DNA of 39,314 nucleotides. Origin: Pseudomonadales bacterium (GTDB lineage Bacteria > Pseudomonadota > Gammaproteobacteria > Pseudomonadales > DT-91). Each line of letters starts with the position of its first letter. Positions within the stretch are counted from its first letter, which is position 1. Location: assembly GCA_013215055.1 (NCBI GenBank), contig JABSRQ010000042.1:1-39314 (forward strand), read 5' to 3'. The position numbers were made by a program, and so were the translations under genes. Below, piece by piece: positions 14,220 through 22,598 of this stretch. The notes under the pieces were generated by a model. The model did no database searches, had not been told where the DNA came from, and worked only from the letters and a program-made list of their open reading frames with translations.

Positions 14220-15272
14220 ATGGCGTCCCCAACATTTGAAAAAGCACAGATTCAGCATTGTTTAATCACTGGAGGTTCGGGTTTTTTAGGGGGTAATCTG
14301 GCAAGGGCTTTATTAGAACGAGGCTGCAAGGTACGCATCTTTGATGTGGTAGAGCCCAAGTTCTCACATGAGAATATGGAGTTTATCAAAGGTGACCTGT
14401 GTGATTTTGATTCTGTTGATAGCGCCTGTGTAGGCATTGATACCGTTTTTCATACCGCATCGATCATCTGTTTGATGGGTGGCTCTGGCGTCAGCGATGC
14501 CTATAGAGATCGTGCTTATGCGATCAATGTAACAGGTACTGAGAATATGGTTAAAGCTTGTCAAAATCAGGGTGTTAAAGGCCTGATTTATACCAGCAGT
14601 AATAACGTGGTATTTAACGGTACGGCTAATCCTGATATGGATCAATCTACGCCTTATGCAACCCGTATTTATGATCTGTATACAGAAACCAAGATCAAGG
14701 CGGAAGAGCTGGTATTACAGGCTAACGGCAAAGAGGGTTTGTTAACCTGTGCCATACGCCCAGGCGGTATTTACGGTGCTGAAAGCAACTATATGCTGGA
14801 TACCATGATTAAGGAATTGTTGTCTGGCAAGCTTGTTGCGATGATCGGTGATGGCAAGGCCTTACATGATAATACCTTTATTGAGAATTTGGTTCACGGT
14901 GAGTTACTGGCTGCAGAGGCAATGGTAGAAGGGCATCCTGCTTGTGGTAAGGCTTATTTCATTACCGATGATGAACCTATGAATAACTTCATCTTCTTTA
15001 AGCCTATTATTGAAGGTTTAGGCTATAAGTTTCCGCGCATTAAAATACCTATGGCGATGATGTTGCCAGTATCGATTGTTTGGCAGTGGTTACATTTTAA
15101 AATAGGTTTCCCAGAGCCGGTGTTAAGCCCAAAAGAGTTGGATAAAACCGCAGTAACCCATTACGCCAGCATTAAAGATTCAACCCGTGATTTGGGTTAT
15201 AGACCGTTAAAAACGGTGAAAGAGGCGATGTTACAAGTTGTACCTTATTATCAGAAGGCTCACGGCAAATAA
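14220..15272 (+). CDS. Extended SDR, 3beta-hydroxysteroid-dehydrogenase/epimerase-like
   Basis: The 350-residue protein is an extended short-chain dehydrogenase. It has a nucleotide-binding TGGSGFLG (17-24) after a first beta strand, an acidic D42 for NAD preference, YTSSNN (S126/S127) and the active-site Y154-x-x-x-K158 in YTETK, with a substrate domain to the end. It resembles the 3beta-HSD/isomerase and sterol-4-carboxylate decarboxylase branch of the family, but NAD-dependent sugar epimerases share these motifs. ATG 14220 has GAGG 5 nt upstream. An upstream ATG at 14196 lacks a site. It is divergent from the AraC regulator, and the gene ends 84 bp before tRNA cassette copy 2. A steroid or terpenoid substrate is inference. 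Confidence 0.78.
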   Translation: MASPTFEKAQIQHCLITGGSGFLGGNLARALLERGCKVRIFDVVEPKFSHENMEFIKGDLCDFDSVDSACVGIDTVFHTASIICLMGGSGVSDAYRDRAYAINVTGTENMVKACQNQGVKGLIYTSSNNVVFNGTANPDMDQSTPYATRIYDLYTETKIKAEELVLQANGKEGLLTCAIRPGGIYGAESNYMLDTMIKELLSGKLVAMIGDGKALHDNTFIENLVHGELLAAEAMVEGHPACGKAYFITDDEPMNNFIFFKPIIEGLGYKFPRIKIPMAMMLPVSIVWQWLHFKIGFPEPVLSPKELDKTAVTHYASIKDSTRDLGYRPLKTVKEAMLQVVPYYQKAHGK

Positions 15273-15357
15273 AGATACCGTTAACGATTGATTTTTATAC
15301 GATTTTTATGAATAAAGACACTAAAATCATTTTTATGCATAAGAATGGTTTTTATCG

Positions 15358-15386
15358 TTGACAGTGATAGGGCAGATCCCTATTAT
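15358..15386 (+). promoter_or_regulatory. Sigma-70 promoter of tRNA-Arg copy 2
   Basis: TTGACA (15358-15363), 17-bp spacer and TATTAT (15381-15386), as in copy 1. The embedded dyad has one mismatch (G at 15366). Confidence 0.85.
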
Positions 15387-15407
15387 ACGCCTCCTCGAAA
15401 GAGCAAA

Positions 15408-15484
15408 GCGCTAGTAGCTCAGCTGGATAGAGTACTCGGCTACGAACCGAGCGGTCGGAGGTTCGAATCCTCCCTGGCGCACCA
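15408..15484 (+). tRNA. tRNA-Arg(ACG), copy 2
   Basis: All 77 nt are identical to the copy at 10548, with the same anticodon ACG and encoded CCA. It has its own promoter, so both copies are expected to be expressed. Confidence 0.97.
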
Positions 15485-15495
15485 TATACAAGAAG

Positions 15496-15523
15496 CCCGT
15501 TAACGAAAGTTAGCGGGTTTTTT
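15496..15523 (+). terminator. Terminator of tRNA-Arg copy 2
   Basis: Same CCCGTTAAC-GAAA-GTTAGCGGG hairpin followed by T6 as in copy 1. Confidence 0.93.
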
Positions 15524-15628
15524 CGTTCTGGGTATTACACATTTTATGGCCGTGCGCCATGGTCGGATTGCCAGCCCGCAAGCGGGCGTTCGCCGGATAA
15601 ACGCTGCGCGTTTATGTCTACGGATTAC

Positions 15629-15683
15629 CCTCCCAGGCGCACCATATACAAGAAGCCCGTTAACGAAAGTTAGCGGGTTTTTT
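15629..15683 (+). repeat. tRNA-Arg 3'-end remnant plus second terminator (copy 2)
   Basis: Sixteen bases (15629-15644) match the tRNA 3' end at 15 positions. They are followed by the trailer and a repeated terminator hairpin (15656-15683). The stretch 15688-15933 after it contains no gene or structure I can identify. Confidence 0.85.
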
Positions 15684-15933
15684 CGTTTCAGCTTGGTCAT
15701 ATTTAGATATTCTCTTAAGTTATAAGTGGTCGGTCTTCTGATGTCATTATTTGTCACCGTTTCGGGGTGACTTGTGACATAAAGTGTCATCGTTAGTTGC
15801 TGCTGCGATGCATATGAGAGTTTTTATTGAATTCGTTCACGTTTTTATTCTTTTCTTTGTACCTGGCATGCTTTGTGAGTGTGTTAACTGAAAAAATAAT
15901 TAACAAGCTCTATGAGACATAGGAAGGTGTCAT

Positions 15934-16350
15934 ATGATTATTATATTGGTACGTTGTGGGCGATTAGGTCTATTTTTGTTGATGGGTTTGGGCTTGGTTT
16001 TAGCTCCCCATTGGGCAGCAGCTGAAAATTGTGATGTTGAATTTAAAACGGCGCAGAATAAGCTGGATTCAATTTCAGTGTCTTTACAGCAGGTCTCGGA
16101 CAAAAAAGCCTATTTGAATCATGTAAAGAGCCGTTATGAGGCGGTTGAGCTGTTATTTTTTATGGCTAATGATTGTGTTGATGATCAAACATTAACGCCG
16201 CAAGAACAGCAGCGCTGGCTGGAGCTTGTTGTATTGCTGCAGGTGCTGCAGTCATCGGCACAAAGCAGTGCCTTCACGCATTTTGATGATTGGTTGGATG
16301 TGAAAAAAAGTGATTTATCGGCTTATCAGAAGCTGAGTCAAAATCGCTAA
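15934..16350 (+). CDS. Small exported protein of unknown function
   Basis: The 138-residue protein has a strong ribosome site (AGGAAGG) and an N-terminal signal peptide: basic start, hydrophobic core LGLFLLMGLGLVL, and likely cleavage after PHWAAA near residue 30. The mature part of about 108 residues is helical and polar, with two cysteines (NCDVEF and NDCVDD) that could form one disulfide, and LTPQEQQRW near the middle. I recognise no family. It is followed at 258 bp by another exported protein gene on the same strand, but a shared transcript is uncertain. It begins about 250 bp after tRNA cassette copy 2. Confidence 0.65.
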   Translation: MIIILVRCGRLGLFLLMGLGLVLAPHWAAAENCDVEFKTAQNKLDSISVSLQQVSDKKAYLNHVKSRYEAVELLFFMANDCVDDQTLTPQEQQRWLELVVLLQVLQSSAQSSAFTHFDDWLDVKKSDLSAYQKLSQNR

Positions 16351-16611
16351 GGTTTTTTGATCATCTAAATATCAAATGTAGGCAAGCCTGCCTTTATTAG
16401 CGGTTCCGACCTTCCCATTTTTTATGCTTCGTGGCTTCAAGCCTGCAAATTTTTGCCATATACCGTTCTTTAGCTGAGATTTAATCAGCATTCCCGTCTT
16501 TAATGCCTTCACAGAAACAGGCTTAGCTTATATAGTTAAGGAACTATAGCGTTCTATTATAATAACAATCAGACATATTAAGTTTTTATATCTTAATTAA
16601 AGAGGGGCATG

Positions 16612-17325
16612 ATGAAAGCCATCACATGCAGATCATTCTTTTTATCAATCACTGCTATCACCATGTTTTCTGCAACCGCATTTAATGTTTATGCGGGCAA
16701 TAAATCGGTGCTTCAGCCTGAGCAGAAATGCTTGGCGCAAATGGTGCAAAAGCCAGATTCGCTTTATCAGGATAATTTTGATGGCACTGTCACGGATGTT
16801 GAAACTGCGTTAATCTGGCAGAAGTGCAGCCTGGGTTATCAATGGAAGGCCAATAAAGAAGATGATCCTTTCGATGACAGCTGTGTAAAAATAAAATCGA
16901 AACAAAAAAATGTGATTGCAAGCCGTTTTGACTGGACTCAGGCTCAAGATGAGGTACTTAGTTTTAATGAAAAGACTGATGGGAGTGACGTTGAGGCCAA
17001 TGCCTGGCGTATTCCAGAAGCTGATGAGCTGATGAGCTTAACCGATGCCGGTTGTTCAAGCCCATCGATTAACGCCCGATTTTTTCCAGCCACACAAAAT
17101 ACCCTGTATTGGACAGGCACTGAATTAGAGGAGGCCGATGATAAGGCTTATTTGGTGTATTTCTCCCATGCGAGCCAGATCAACTTAAGTAAAGACCGTA
17201 ATTATGCGGTGCGCTTGGTACAGACGCCGGTGATTGATGCATTGGCTGCATCGAACAAGGCTAAGGCAGATGCCATTCTAAATATGCCCGCGGTGGCATC
17301 GTCGGGTGATGAGGTTTCTGAATAA
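16612..17325 (+). CDS. Exported protein with DUF1566 (Lcl C-terminal) domain
   Basis: The protein of about 237 residues has a signal peptide (hydrophobic FFLSITAITMFSATAF, cleavage near VYAG). One DUF1566 domain spans residues about 50-205: DNFDGTVTDVETALIWQKC, FDWTQAQDEV, NAWRIPEADELMSL, INARFFP, LYWTGTE and a final YAVRLVQ. This domain is common in surface and exported proteins and in Legionella Lcl, and is related to fimbrial-tip or lectin-like C-type folds. ATG 16609 and ATG 16612 are adjacent. AGAGGGG is better spaced for the second. Paired cysteines (C52-type positions) suggest a disulfide-bonded periplasmic protein. Partner unknown. Confidence 0.75.
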   Translation: MKAITCRSFFLSITAITMFSATAFNVYAGNKSVLQPEQKCLAQMVQKPDSLYQDNFDGTVTDVETALIWQKCSLGYQWKANKEDDPFDDSCVKIKSKQKNVIASRFDWTQAQDEVLSFNEKTDGSDVEANAWRIPEADELMSLTDAGCSSPSINARFFPATQNTLYWTGTELEEADDKAYLVYFSHASQINLSKDRNYAVRLVQTPVIDALAASNKAKADAILNMPAVASSGDEVSE

Positions 17326-17351
17326 GCCTTGATAAAAAAATGTTCAAGACT

Positions 17352-17384
17352 AAAAAAGCAGCTAGCGATCATAGCTGCTTTTTT
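17352..17384. terminator. Bidirectional terminator between convergent genes
   Basis: A 13-bp perfect stem, AAAAAAGCAGCTA (17352-17364) with 17372-17384, has a 7-nt loop and A and T runs at the two ends. It serves the DUF1566 gene and the leftward peptidase gene. Confidence 0.92.
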
Positions 17385-17402
17385 ATGCTTTCTGTTTAGC
17401 TT

Positions 17403-20327
17403 TTACAAACTGTGCAGTTCCAGCCCCAAAGCTTCAAGTTCTGATTGGCTGTCTTTATTGCTGATAACCGCGATGGAGGCGTTTTCAGGTTTTAGGTAGG
17501 TTTCACTGACGCGAATTAAGTCCTCAACCTTTACCGCTAATATGCGGTGCCTAAAGGCTTGGCGCTGAGATTCTGAGCGGCCAAATAAGTCATTATGAAA
17601 CGCCTGTTTGGCTTCGCCGGCAGGTGATGCGGGTTTATCCAGGCTGCTGATGACACCTAAAATCGCCTCTTCCAATTGGGCGGGTTTATGCGAGTTGTCT
17701 TTCATCCAGTTAATCGCCGCATCAAAATCATTGAGTGTTTCGGTTAGGCGTGGGTCGCGATAAGAGTAGAATCTAAAGGCTGCGATATTGCTGTCTTGCC
17801 CGGCACCACCACCATAAGCTCCACCGGCTTCACGAATATTACTGTGTAAAAAGCCATTGCTTAAAAAGTTGCCTAGCACGGTTAATGCGGCAGAATCATC
17901 GTGCTCAACCGGCACTGTAGGATAAGATTTAGCACAGAAATTCACCTGTGAGTTAACCATCCATGCTTCACGTACCTGTTCACGTACTGCTTCAGGCTTG
18001 AAGCGATTCTGTTCCGTGTGATGTGCTGGCCATAGCTGTTTAATGGTTTGTTGGATAGCCGGGAACTGGTCTTTTTCGGCGATGCTCAACACCTGCATAG
18101 GCATGGCTAATACGGCCGTGTGGATTTGTTTTAATTTATCAATAAGAACATTGAGTTCCTTTTCATCGGCAATTTTATCATCCAGCGCTTTAATCGTTTG
18201 AATACTGTTTAGGCCGCCCCAGCTATTATTTAATTTGGCTAGTGGGCTCATCAAGCTACTGGCGCAGGCCATCGCCATCACATGGCCGGAACCTGTAACC
18301 GATTGCTCTTTGCGGGTGCGGGTTTGGCTGACCATATCGCGAATACGGCTGGTTTCATCAAAGTGTATGGTCTCTAGCGTGGCTTTCAGCAGCTCAGCCA
18401 TATCTTGCTGATTTCTGTTTAAGGCCTTGGCCGAGAAAATAAAGTAGGCGAGTATCTCTTGTTCATTATCAATCGCACCCCGTAAGCTGCTAAACGCACT
18501 GATACTACCAACCACTTCCGATTGCCACATTTGCACATGGGTAAAGTCTTTATCACCTAAACCTAATTCGGTTAAACATTGGCTGTATAACGGCAGATGG
18601 CTTAACAGTTCATCCGATAACGCTGGTAGCGGTAAAATCAATTGCTGATAAACCAGGCCGTTGGTGCCTTGCTGGAATTCATGGCAGAGGGTTTGATTGA
18701 TGGTGCTTTGTGAACCCTTGGCGATATTAAGGGTTTCAGGTACATCGGCCAGGGTCACCTTCGGCAGAATATCAGCATCGTCTTCTTGTTGCTGACGTTG
18801 CTTTAATGCGGCAGTTTTATCGACGATAGCCTGTTTTTCTGCATCGCTAAGTTGGGCCTTGATGGCGGCCAGTTTATCGGTTTCGGCTTGTGTGCGGGTT
18901 TGTGATAATTCTTTATCCGGTGTCATCAACAAACGTACACGGTGTTTATTGTCTAATAACAGCTCTTTGACCACGGTTTTAATATATTCTGGGTCTTTAA
19001 TCGATTCACGTAAATCGGCTAATACCGGCTCCAAATCTAATAAGCTGATAGGGTCGCCACGGTGTGTGATGCTGGGTAAAGCCGTCATCAGCAGTTGTAA
19101 ACCGTAGGGGTAACCATCACCGCCGATTTCACGTTGGGATAATTCCAATTGATGCACAATGGCCTGCATACGCGTTAAGCTCACACCCTCGGTGGCAACT
19201 TTTTCTAATAAGGCCAAGATGTCTTTTTCAAACTGTTCTGCATGTTCAGCTTCGGAACCTGCGATACCACAGACAAAAACTAATTCGTGGTAGCTGTCTT
19301 CCAAGCCACATAACGGTGATGGTGCCGTGCCCAAATCGGTAGTTTCAAGATAATGCTGCATCGGTGATGCTGAATTTTCTAGCAGCACATAGCTCAGGAT
19401 CTTGGCGGTTAACATATCCTTGAGATTAGTATTTTGCCCTAATAACCAACCTATAACGATATGGCTTTGTTTATCGGTGCTTTCACTGCTATCAAAGGCA
19501 TAGGCCTCTTGCACCGTTACTGGCGTGGTGATACGTTTTTCGCGGCCAATGGTGATGGCTTTACTGTCATCGAGTGCACTAAATTTGCTTAGCGCTTTTT
19601 CTTCAAACGTTTGCTGATGTTGGGCGGCGGGAATATCGCCGAAGGTCAGGAACATCGCATTGCTGGGGTGATAGTGATCCTGATAAAAATCTTTTAATTC
19701 CTGATAACTTAAATCGGTAATATGGGCTGGATCACCGCCGCTATTATAATGATAGGTAGTGGATGAAAATAAATGTGAACATAAGGTCTGCCATAAGGTG
19801 GAGCTGACCGAGCTCATTGCACCTTTCATCTCATTAAACACGACACCTTTATAGGTAAGGTCGGAATCGGTATTACCTTCTTCGGTGAATTCCAGTCTAT
19901 GACCTTCTTGCAGGAAATCCAACTCATCCAAACGTGAGAAAAATACCGCATCTAAATACACGTCCAGCAAGTTGTTAAAATCTTTACGATTTTGGCTGGC
20001 AAACGGATAGGCGGTCCAGTCGTTGCTGGTCATGGCATTCATAAATGTATTTAAAGAGCGCCTGATCATCATAAAAAACGGGTCTCTAACGGGGAAACGT
20101 TCGCTGCCACATAGAGCCGTATGCTCAAGAATATGTGCGACACCTTTGTGATCCATAGGCACGGTACGCAGGGCCACCATAAAGACGTTTTCCGGGTTAT
20201 CGGCCTGCATGTGATAATGAATAGCGCCGGTGGCGATATGTTTAAATTCCTGCACCTCGATGTTTAATGCAGCGATAGGTACGTGGCGGATAAATTCGAA
20301 AGCTGGATGGCTAGCTATTGTCGTCAT
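17403..20327 (-). CDS. M16C zinc metallopeptidase (presequence-protease/insulinase family)
   Basis: The 974-residue protein carries the inverted zinc motif HxxEH as HILEH (H65, E68, H69), with the third ligand E166 in NEMKGA. FMNAMTSNDWTAYPFAS and LDFLQEGHRLEF are typical of the M16C branch (PreP, Cym1). The length fits a single polypeptide with two active-type and two inactive-type halves that close around small unfolded peptides. The C-terminal half has the usual GGAYGGG loop (residues near 838) that binds the substrate. No signal peptide is seen, so it is probably cytosolic, degrading oligopeptides. It is monocistronic, facing the terminator at 17352-17384. The ribosome site is weak. An 18-bp palindrome lies 61 bp upstream of the start. 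Confidence 0.92.
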   Translation of the reverse strand: MTTIASHPAFEFIRHVPIAALNIEVQEFKHIATGAIHYHMQADNPENVFMVALRTVPMDHKGVAHILEHTALCGSERFPVRDPFFMMIRRSLNTFMNAMTSNDWTAYPFASQNRKDFNNLLDVYLDAVFFSRLDELDFLQEGHRLEFTEEGNTDSDLTYKGVVFNEMKGAMSSVSSTLWQTLCSHLFSSTTYHYNSGGDPAHITDLSYQELKDFYQDHYHPSNAMFLTFGDIPAAQHQQTFEEKALSKFSALDDSKAITIGREKRITTPVTVQEAYAFDSSESTDKQSHIVIGWLLGQNTNLKDMLTAKILSYVLLENSASPMQHYLETTDLGTAPSPLCGLEDSYHELVFVCGIAGSEAEHAEQFEKDILALLEKVATEGVSLTRMQAIVHQLELSQREIGGDGYPYGLQLLMTALPSITHRGDPISLLDLEPVLADLRESIKDPEYIKTVVKELLLDNKHRVRLLMTPDKELSQTRTQAETDKLAAIKAQLSDAEKQAIVDKTAALKQRQQQEDDADILPKVTLADVPETLNIAKGSQSTINQTLCHEFQQGTNGLVYQQLILPLPALSDELLSHLPLYSQCLTELGLGDKDFTHVQMWQSEVVGSISAFSSLRGAIDNEQEILAYFIFSAKALNRNQQDMAELLKATLETIHFDETSRIRDMVSQTRTRKEQSVTGSGHVMAMACASSLMSPLAKLNNSWGGLNSIQTIKALDDKIADEKELNVLIDKLKQIHTAVLAMPMQVLSIAEKDQFPAIQQTIKQLWPAHHTEQNRFKPEAVREQVREAWMVNSQVNFCAKSYPTVPVEHDDSAALTVLGNFLSNGFLHSNIREAGGAYGGGAGQDSNIAAFRFYSYRDPRLTETLNDFDAAINWMKDNSHKPAQLEEAILGVISSLDKPASPAGEAKQAFHNDLFGRSESQRQAFRHRILAVKVEDLIRVSETYLKPENASIAVISNKDSQSELEALGLELHSL

Positions 20328-20591
20328 GAAATAAACCAGAATTTGTAAGGGGAATCGTCAACAGGGACTTGGCTATAATAACTTTAGACTACCATAGCTA
20401 TGGTAGGACTGCCTTACATTCGTGTGTCAAGCAGCAAAATGATTGTTGCTTTTTGGCCTGGGTTTTGCCAAGTGGTTGGCAAAAAATCGCATCTTTTAGT
20501 CAGTTTTACTTATATGCTACTTATATCGTTTGGAACGTGGGTATAATTAGGTTCTGAATCCATCATCATAGCGCTTAAGCGTCAAACCATC
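20328..20591. other. Divergent control region between peptidase and diguanylate cyclase
   Basis: Besides the 18-bp palindrome it contains a TATAAT at 20374-20379 on the + strand and a second at 20542-20547, neither with a convincing -35. It also holds a perfect 9-bp hairpin TTTTGCCAA/TTGGCAAAA (20463-20471 and 20476-20484) and a CGCTTAAGCG palindrome (20572-20581). Confidence 0.4.
20389..20406. promoter_or_regulatory. Perfect 18-bp palindrome, operator candidate
   Basis: CTACCATAGCTATGGTAG is identical on both strands. On the + strand it starts about 9 bp after a TATAAT (20374-20379), so a bound protein would sit over the transcription start. It could equally control the leftward peptidase gene. 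Confidence 0.6.
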
Positions 20592-21731
20592 ATGCCAGCA
20601 GGGGCTTTAAAAAACGTGCAAAATCAGGATGAAAAATATCAGCAGTTGAAACACAAGTTTAATACGCTTGTGCAGGAGGCAAATAAAGGTGAATCGATTC
20701 TTCAGCGTTATCAAAGTTTCGAGTTGTCTTTATTATCTGCTGAGAATATTGCTGAGTTATTAGAGGTTCTGGTTTTTAAATCCTATTTGCATTTTAATCT
20801 GTCGGATTGCCGTCTCATTTGGTTTGATAGTGATCAAACCTTGAGGCAGTTAATTCCTGAATCTGAGCTTAAGCAATTTGGCAGTCGTCTGGCTTTTTCC
20901 AATATGGGGTCGGATGTCGCGTTATTATTTGGCAAACGCCGAACGCCGATTTTACGCCCGTTAACGGCCAGTGAAAAACAGCATTGGTTTGCCGGTGGTA
21001 CTCATGTTGAATCGGCGGCGTTTATTCCGCTTATCTGCAAAAATAAACTGGTGGGCAGTTTTAACCTGGGTAGCCGTGATAAAACCCGTTTTACCGAAGA
21101 TAAGATGGCTCATTTTATGGCGCATATGGGCTTGATTGCGGCAACTTGTTTACAAAATATGGCAGCCCAAGAGCAGATTCGTTTGATGAGCATGTTGGAT
21201 AATCTGACCAAGGTTAAAAACCGTCGCTCCTTTGATCTGGATATTAAAGCCGAAGTTGCCAGGGCGCAGCGTAATCAAAAACCTTTATCTTGCTTGTTTA
21301 TCGATGCGGATTTCTTTAAAAAGATCAATGATGGTTATGGCCATCAAGCCGGAGATGAAACCCTGCGCTGTTTAGCGCAATGGGCCCAATCACAGTTACG
21401 TGAATCGGATCATATCGCAAGATATGGCGGTGAAGAATTTGCGGTGTTATTGCCTTGCTGTCCGGAAGCTTTGGCTTTTGAAATCGCTGAACGTATACGC
21501 CGTTTTGTTGAATCTCAAACGATTCATTATGAAGGTTCGGCCATTAAAATCACCTTATCGATTGGTGTCTCAACTTTTCATGCTGAGGCACATCCTGCCT
21601 TACCCCGCGAAAAGGTTGTTACAACCTTGTTAGGTCAGGCCGATGCAGGGGTTTATGATGCCAAAGAGGCGGGACGAAATCAGGTCTGTTTCCGTAGTTT
21701 CTCCGGGGTTATCACCGCGCCTGTCGCCTAA
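20592..21731 (+). CDS. Diguanylate cyclase: N-terminal DUF484/GAF-like domain plus GGDEF
   Basis: The 379-residue cytoplasmic protein has a short helical start (about 10-45), then a DUF484/GAF-like ligand domain (about 45-190: LSDCRLIWFDSD, AAFIPLICKNKLVGSFNLG). A GGDEF domain follows (195-370). The catalytic signature is GGEEF (279-283), with metal-binding D238 in FIDAD and the inhibitory I-site R270-x-x-D273 exactly five residues before it, so the enzyme is predicted active and product-inhibited. It makes c-di-GMP from two GTP. The GAF-like domain would set activity by a small cytoplasmic ligand that cannot be named. It is monocistronic, convergent with the glutaminyl cyclase gene with a 5-bp gap. 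Confidence 0.93.
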   Translation: MPAGALKNVQNQDEKYQQLKHKFNTLVQEANKGESILQRYQSFELSLLSAENIAELLEVLVFKSYLHFNLSDCRLIWFDSDQTLRQLIPESELKQFGSRLAFSNMGSDVALLFGKRRTPILRPLTASEKQHWFAGGTHVESAAFIPLICKNKLVGSFNLGSRDKTRFTEDKMAHFMAHMGLIAATCLQNMAAQEQIRLMSMLDNLTKVKNRRSFDLDIKAEVARAQRNQKPLSCLFIDADFFKKINDGYGHQAGDETLRCLAQWAQSQLRESDHIARYGGEEFAVLLPCCPEALAFEIAERIRRFVESQTIHYEGSAIKITLSIGVSTFHAEAHPALPREKVVTTLLGQADAGVYDAKEAGRNQVCFRSFSGVITAPVA

Positions 21732-21736
21732 GACGT

Positions 21737-22594
21737 TTATTGCGCAGAGCCTGGTATTTTACAGCTGAAGTTATGGCGGCTATAAGGCTTGAGTGATTCA
21801 GGCAGCGTCAGTGCCAGGGCAAAGGCTTTCCCCCATTTCTTTCCTGTTAGCCAAAGACAATCATTTTCTGCATCGTAGGCAATGCCGTTTAATACCTCTC
21901 GCTTGCTAAAGCGTTTAAATAGTGGGATGTCATCGCTGAAATCTATTACGTGGCCCACGGCTATCTCGTTAGTTTCTGATGAAGGCTGTGGGAAAACAAT
22001 CACCTTGCGGTGCTGCCAGAGATTGGCAAAGATGAGCCGATCAACAACCTCTAATTCATTGATGTCTGTGATGGCTTTGTGTTGCTCATCAAATAATTTC
22101 AATCGATTCACGGTGTTAAGGTTGTTAATGTTTAAAAAACGCAGCTGATTTGTGCCGTCACTAAGAATCAGCTGTTGATCCTGTGTTGTTAATAGAGCCA
22201 GGCCCCAGGCTTCATTGATATCTGCAATGTTTTTGTCTTCGATAAATGAGAAATCATCGATGTTATAAATACTTAATTTTTGCGATTTCCAATCCAGTAA
22301 ATAAAGCTTTTGATCGACTATGGTCATGCCTTCAGCAAATTTTTTTGCGGGCAAGTTTTTTTTCAGTAGTCCCTCTCCTTGTAAATTGAGTTTCAGTAGA
22401 TGGGATTGTCGATATAAACCACAGGATAAAAATATTTGCTGATTGACTATGCTAAAACCTTGGGTAAAACACGATGTGGGCAGCGGGATGGTTTTTTTTA
22501 TTTGGTAGGTAATAGCTTGCAAACCATGCACTGGCAATGTGAATAGAAGTAACAATAAAAGGCTTAGCAGCAATGTTTTATTCCGTATCGGCAC
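21737..22594 (-). CDS. Glutaminyl-peptide cyclotransferase (glutamine cyclotransferase family)
   Basis: The 285-residue protein has a signal peptide (LLLSLLLLLLFTLPVHG) and the five-bladed propeller motifs of the plant/bacterial-type glutaminyl cyclase (PF05096): SCFTQGF, CGLYRQS, AEGMTIV, WGLALLT, LILSDGTNQLRFL, INELEVVD, FANLW, LNGIAYD and LTGKKWG. The family converts N-terminal glutamine of exported peptides or proteins to pyroglutamate in the periplasm. It starts 4 bp after the stop of mnmC on the same strand, so the two are co-transcribed and probably translationally coupled. No functional link between periplasmic cyclase and tRNA modification is obvious. Identification good. Confidence 0.85.
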   Translation of the reverse strand: MPIRNKTLLLSLLLLLLFTLPVHGLQAITYQIKKTIPLPTSCFTQGFSIVNQQIFLSCGLYRQSHLLKLNLQGEGLLKKNLPAKKFAEGMTIVDQKLYLLDWKSQKLSIYNIDDFSFIEDKNIADINEAWGLALLTTQDQQLILSDGTNQLRFLNINNLNTVNRLKLFDEQHKAITDINELEVVDRLIFANLWQHRKVIVFPQPSSETNEIAVGHVIDFSDDIPLFKRFSKREVLNGIAYDAENDCLWLTGKKWGKAFALALTLPESLKPYSRHNFSCKIPGSAQ

Positions 22595-22598
22595 GATT

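Larger units (their letters stand above)
15356..15687. repeat. tRNA-Arg cassette, direct repeat copy 2 (332 bp)
   Basis: This is the second copy of 10496-10827, in the same orientation, with seven substitutions and no gaps. Its ATAAACGC/GCGTTTAT hairpin (15597-15604 and 15608-15615) is intact, whereas copy 1 has a mismatch. The third decayed terminator unit is missing here. Confidence 0.95.

Noticed and set aside
10496..15687. Integrative element with integrase
   Set aside because: No integrase, recombination directionality factor or phage gene lies between the repeats, so a classical genomic island cannot be called.
15500..15790. Leftward open frame of 96 codons across the tRNA cassette copy 2
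   Set aside because: It runs through terminators, hairpins and a tRNA 3'-end remnant, has no ribosome site, and the matching frame is not kept in copy 1.
16379..16396. Terminator after the small exported protein gene
   Set aside because: The AGGCA/TGCCT stem is only 5 bp and the T tract is three bases; too weak to call.
16351..16608. Possible c-di-GMP (GEMM) riboswitch before the DUF1566 gene
   Set aside because: A TAGCGGTT...CC stretch is vaguely similar, but the core GACGCAAAGCC motif and tetraloop receptor are missing.
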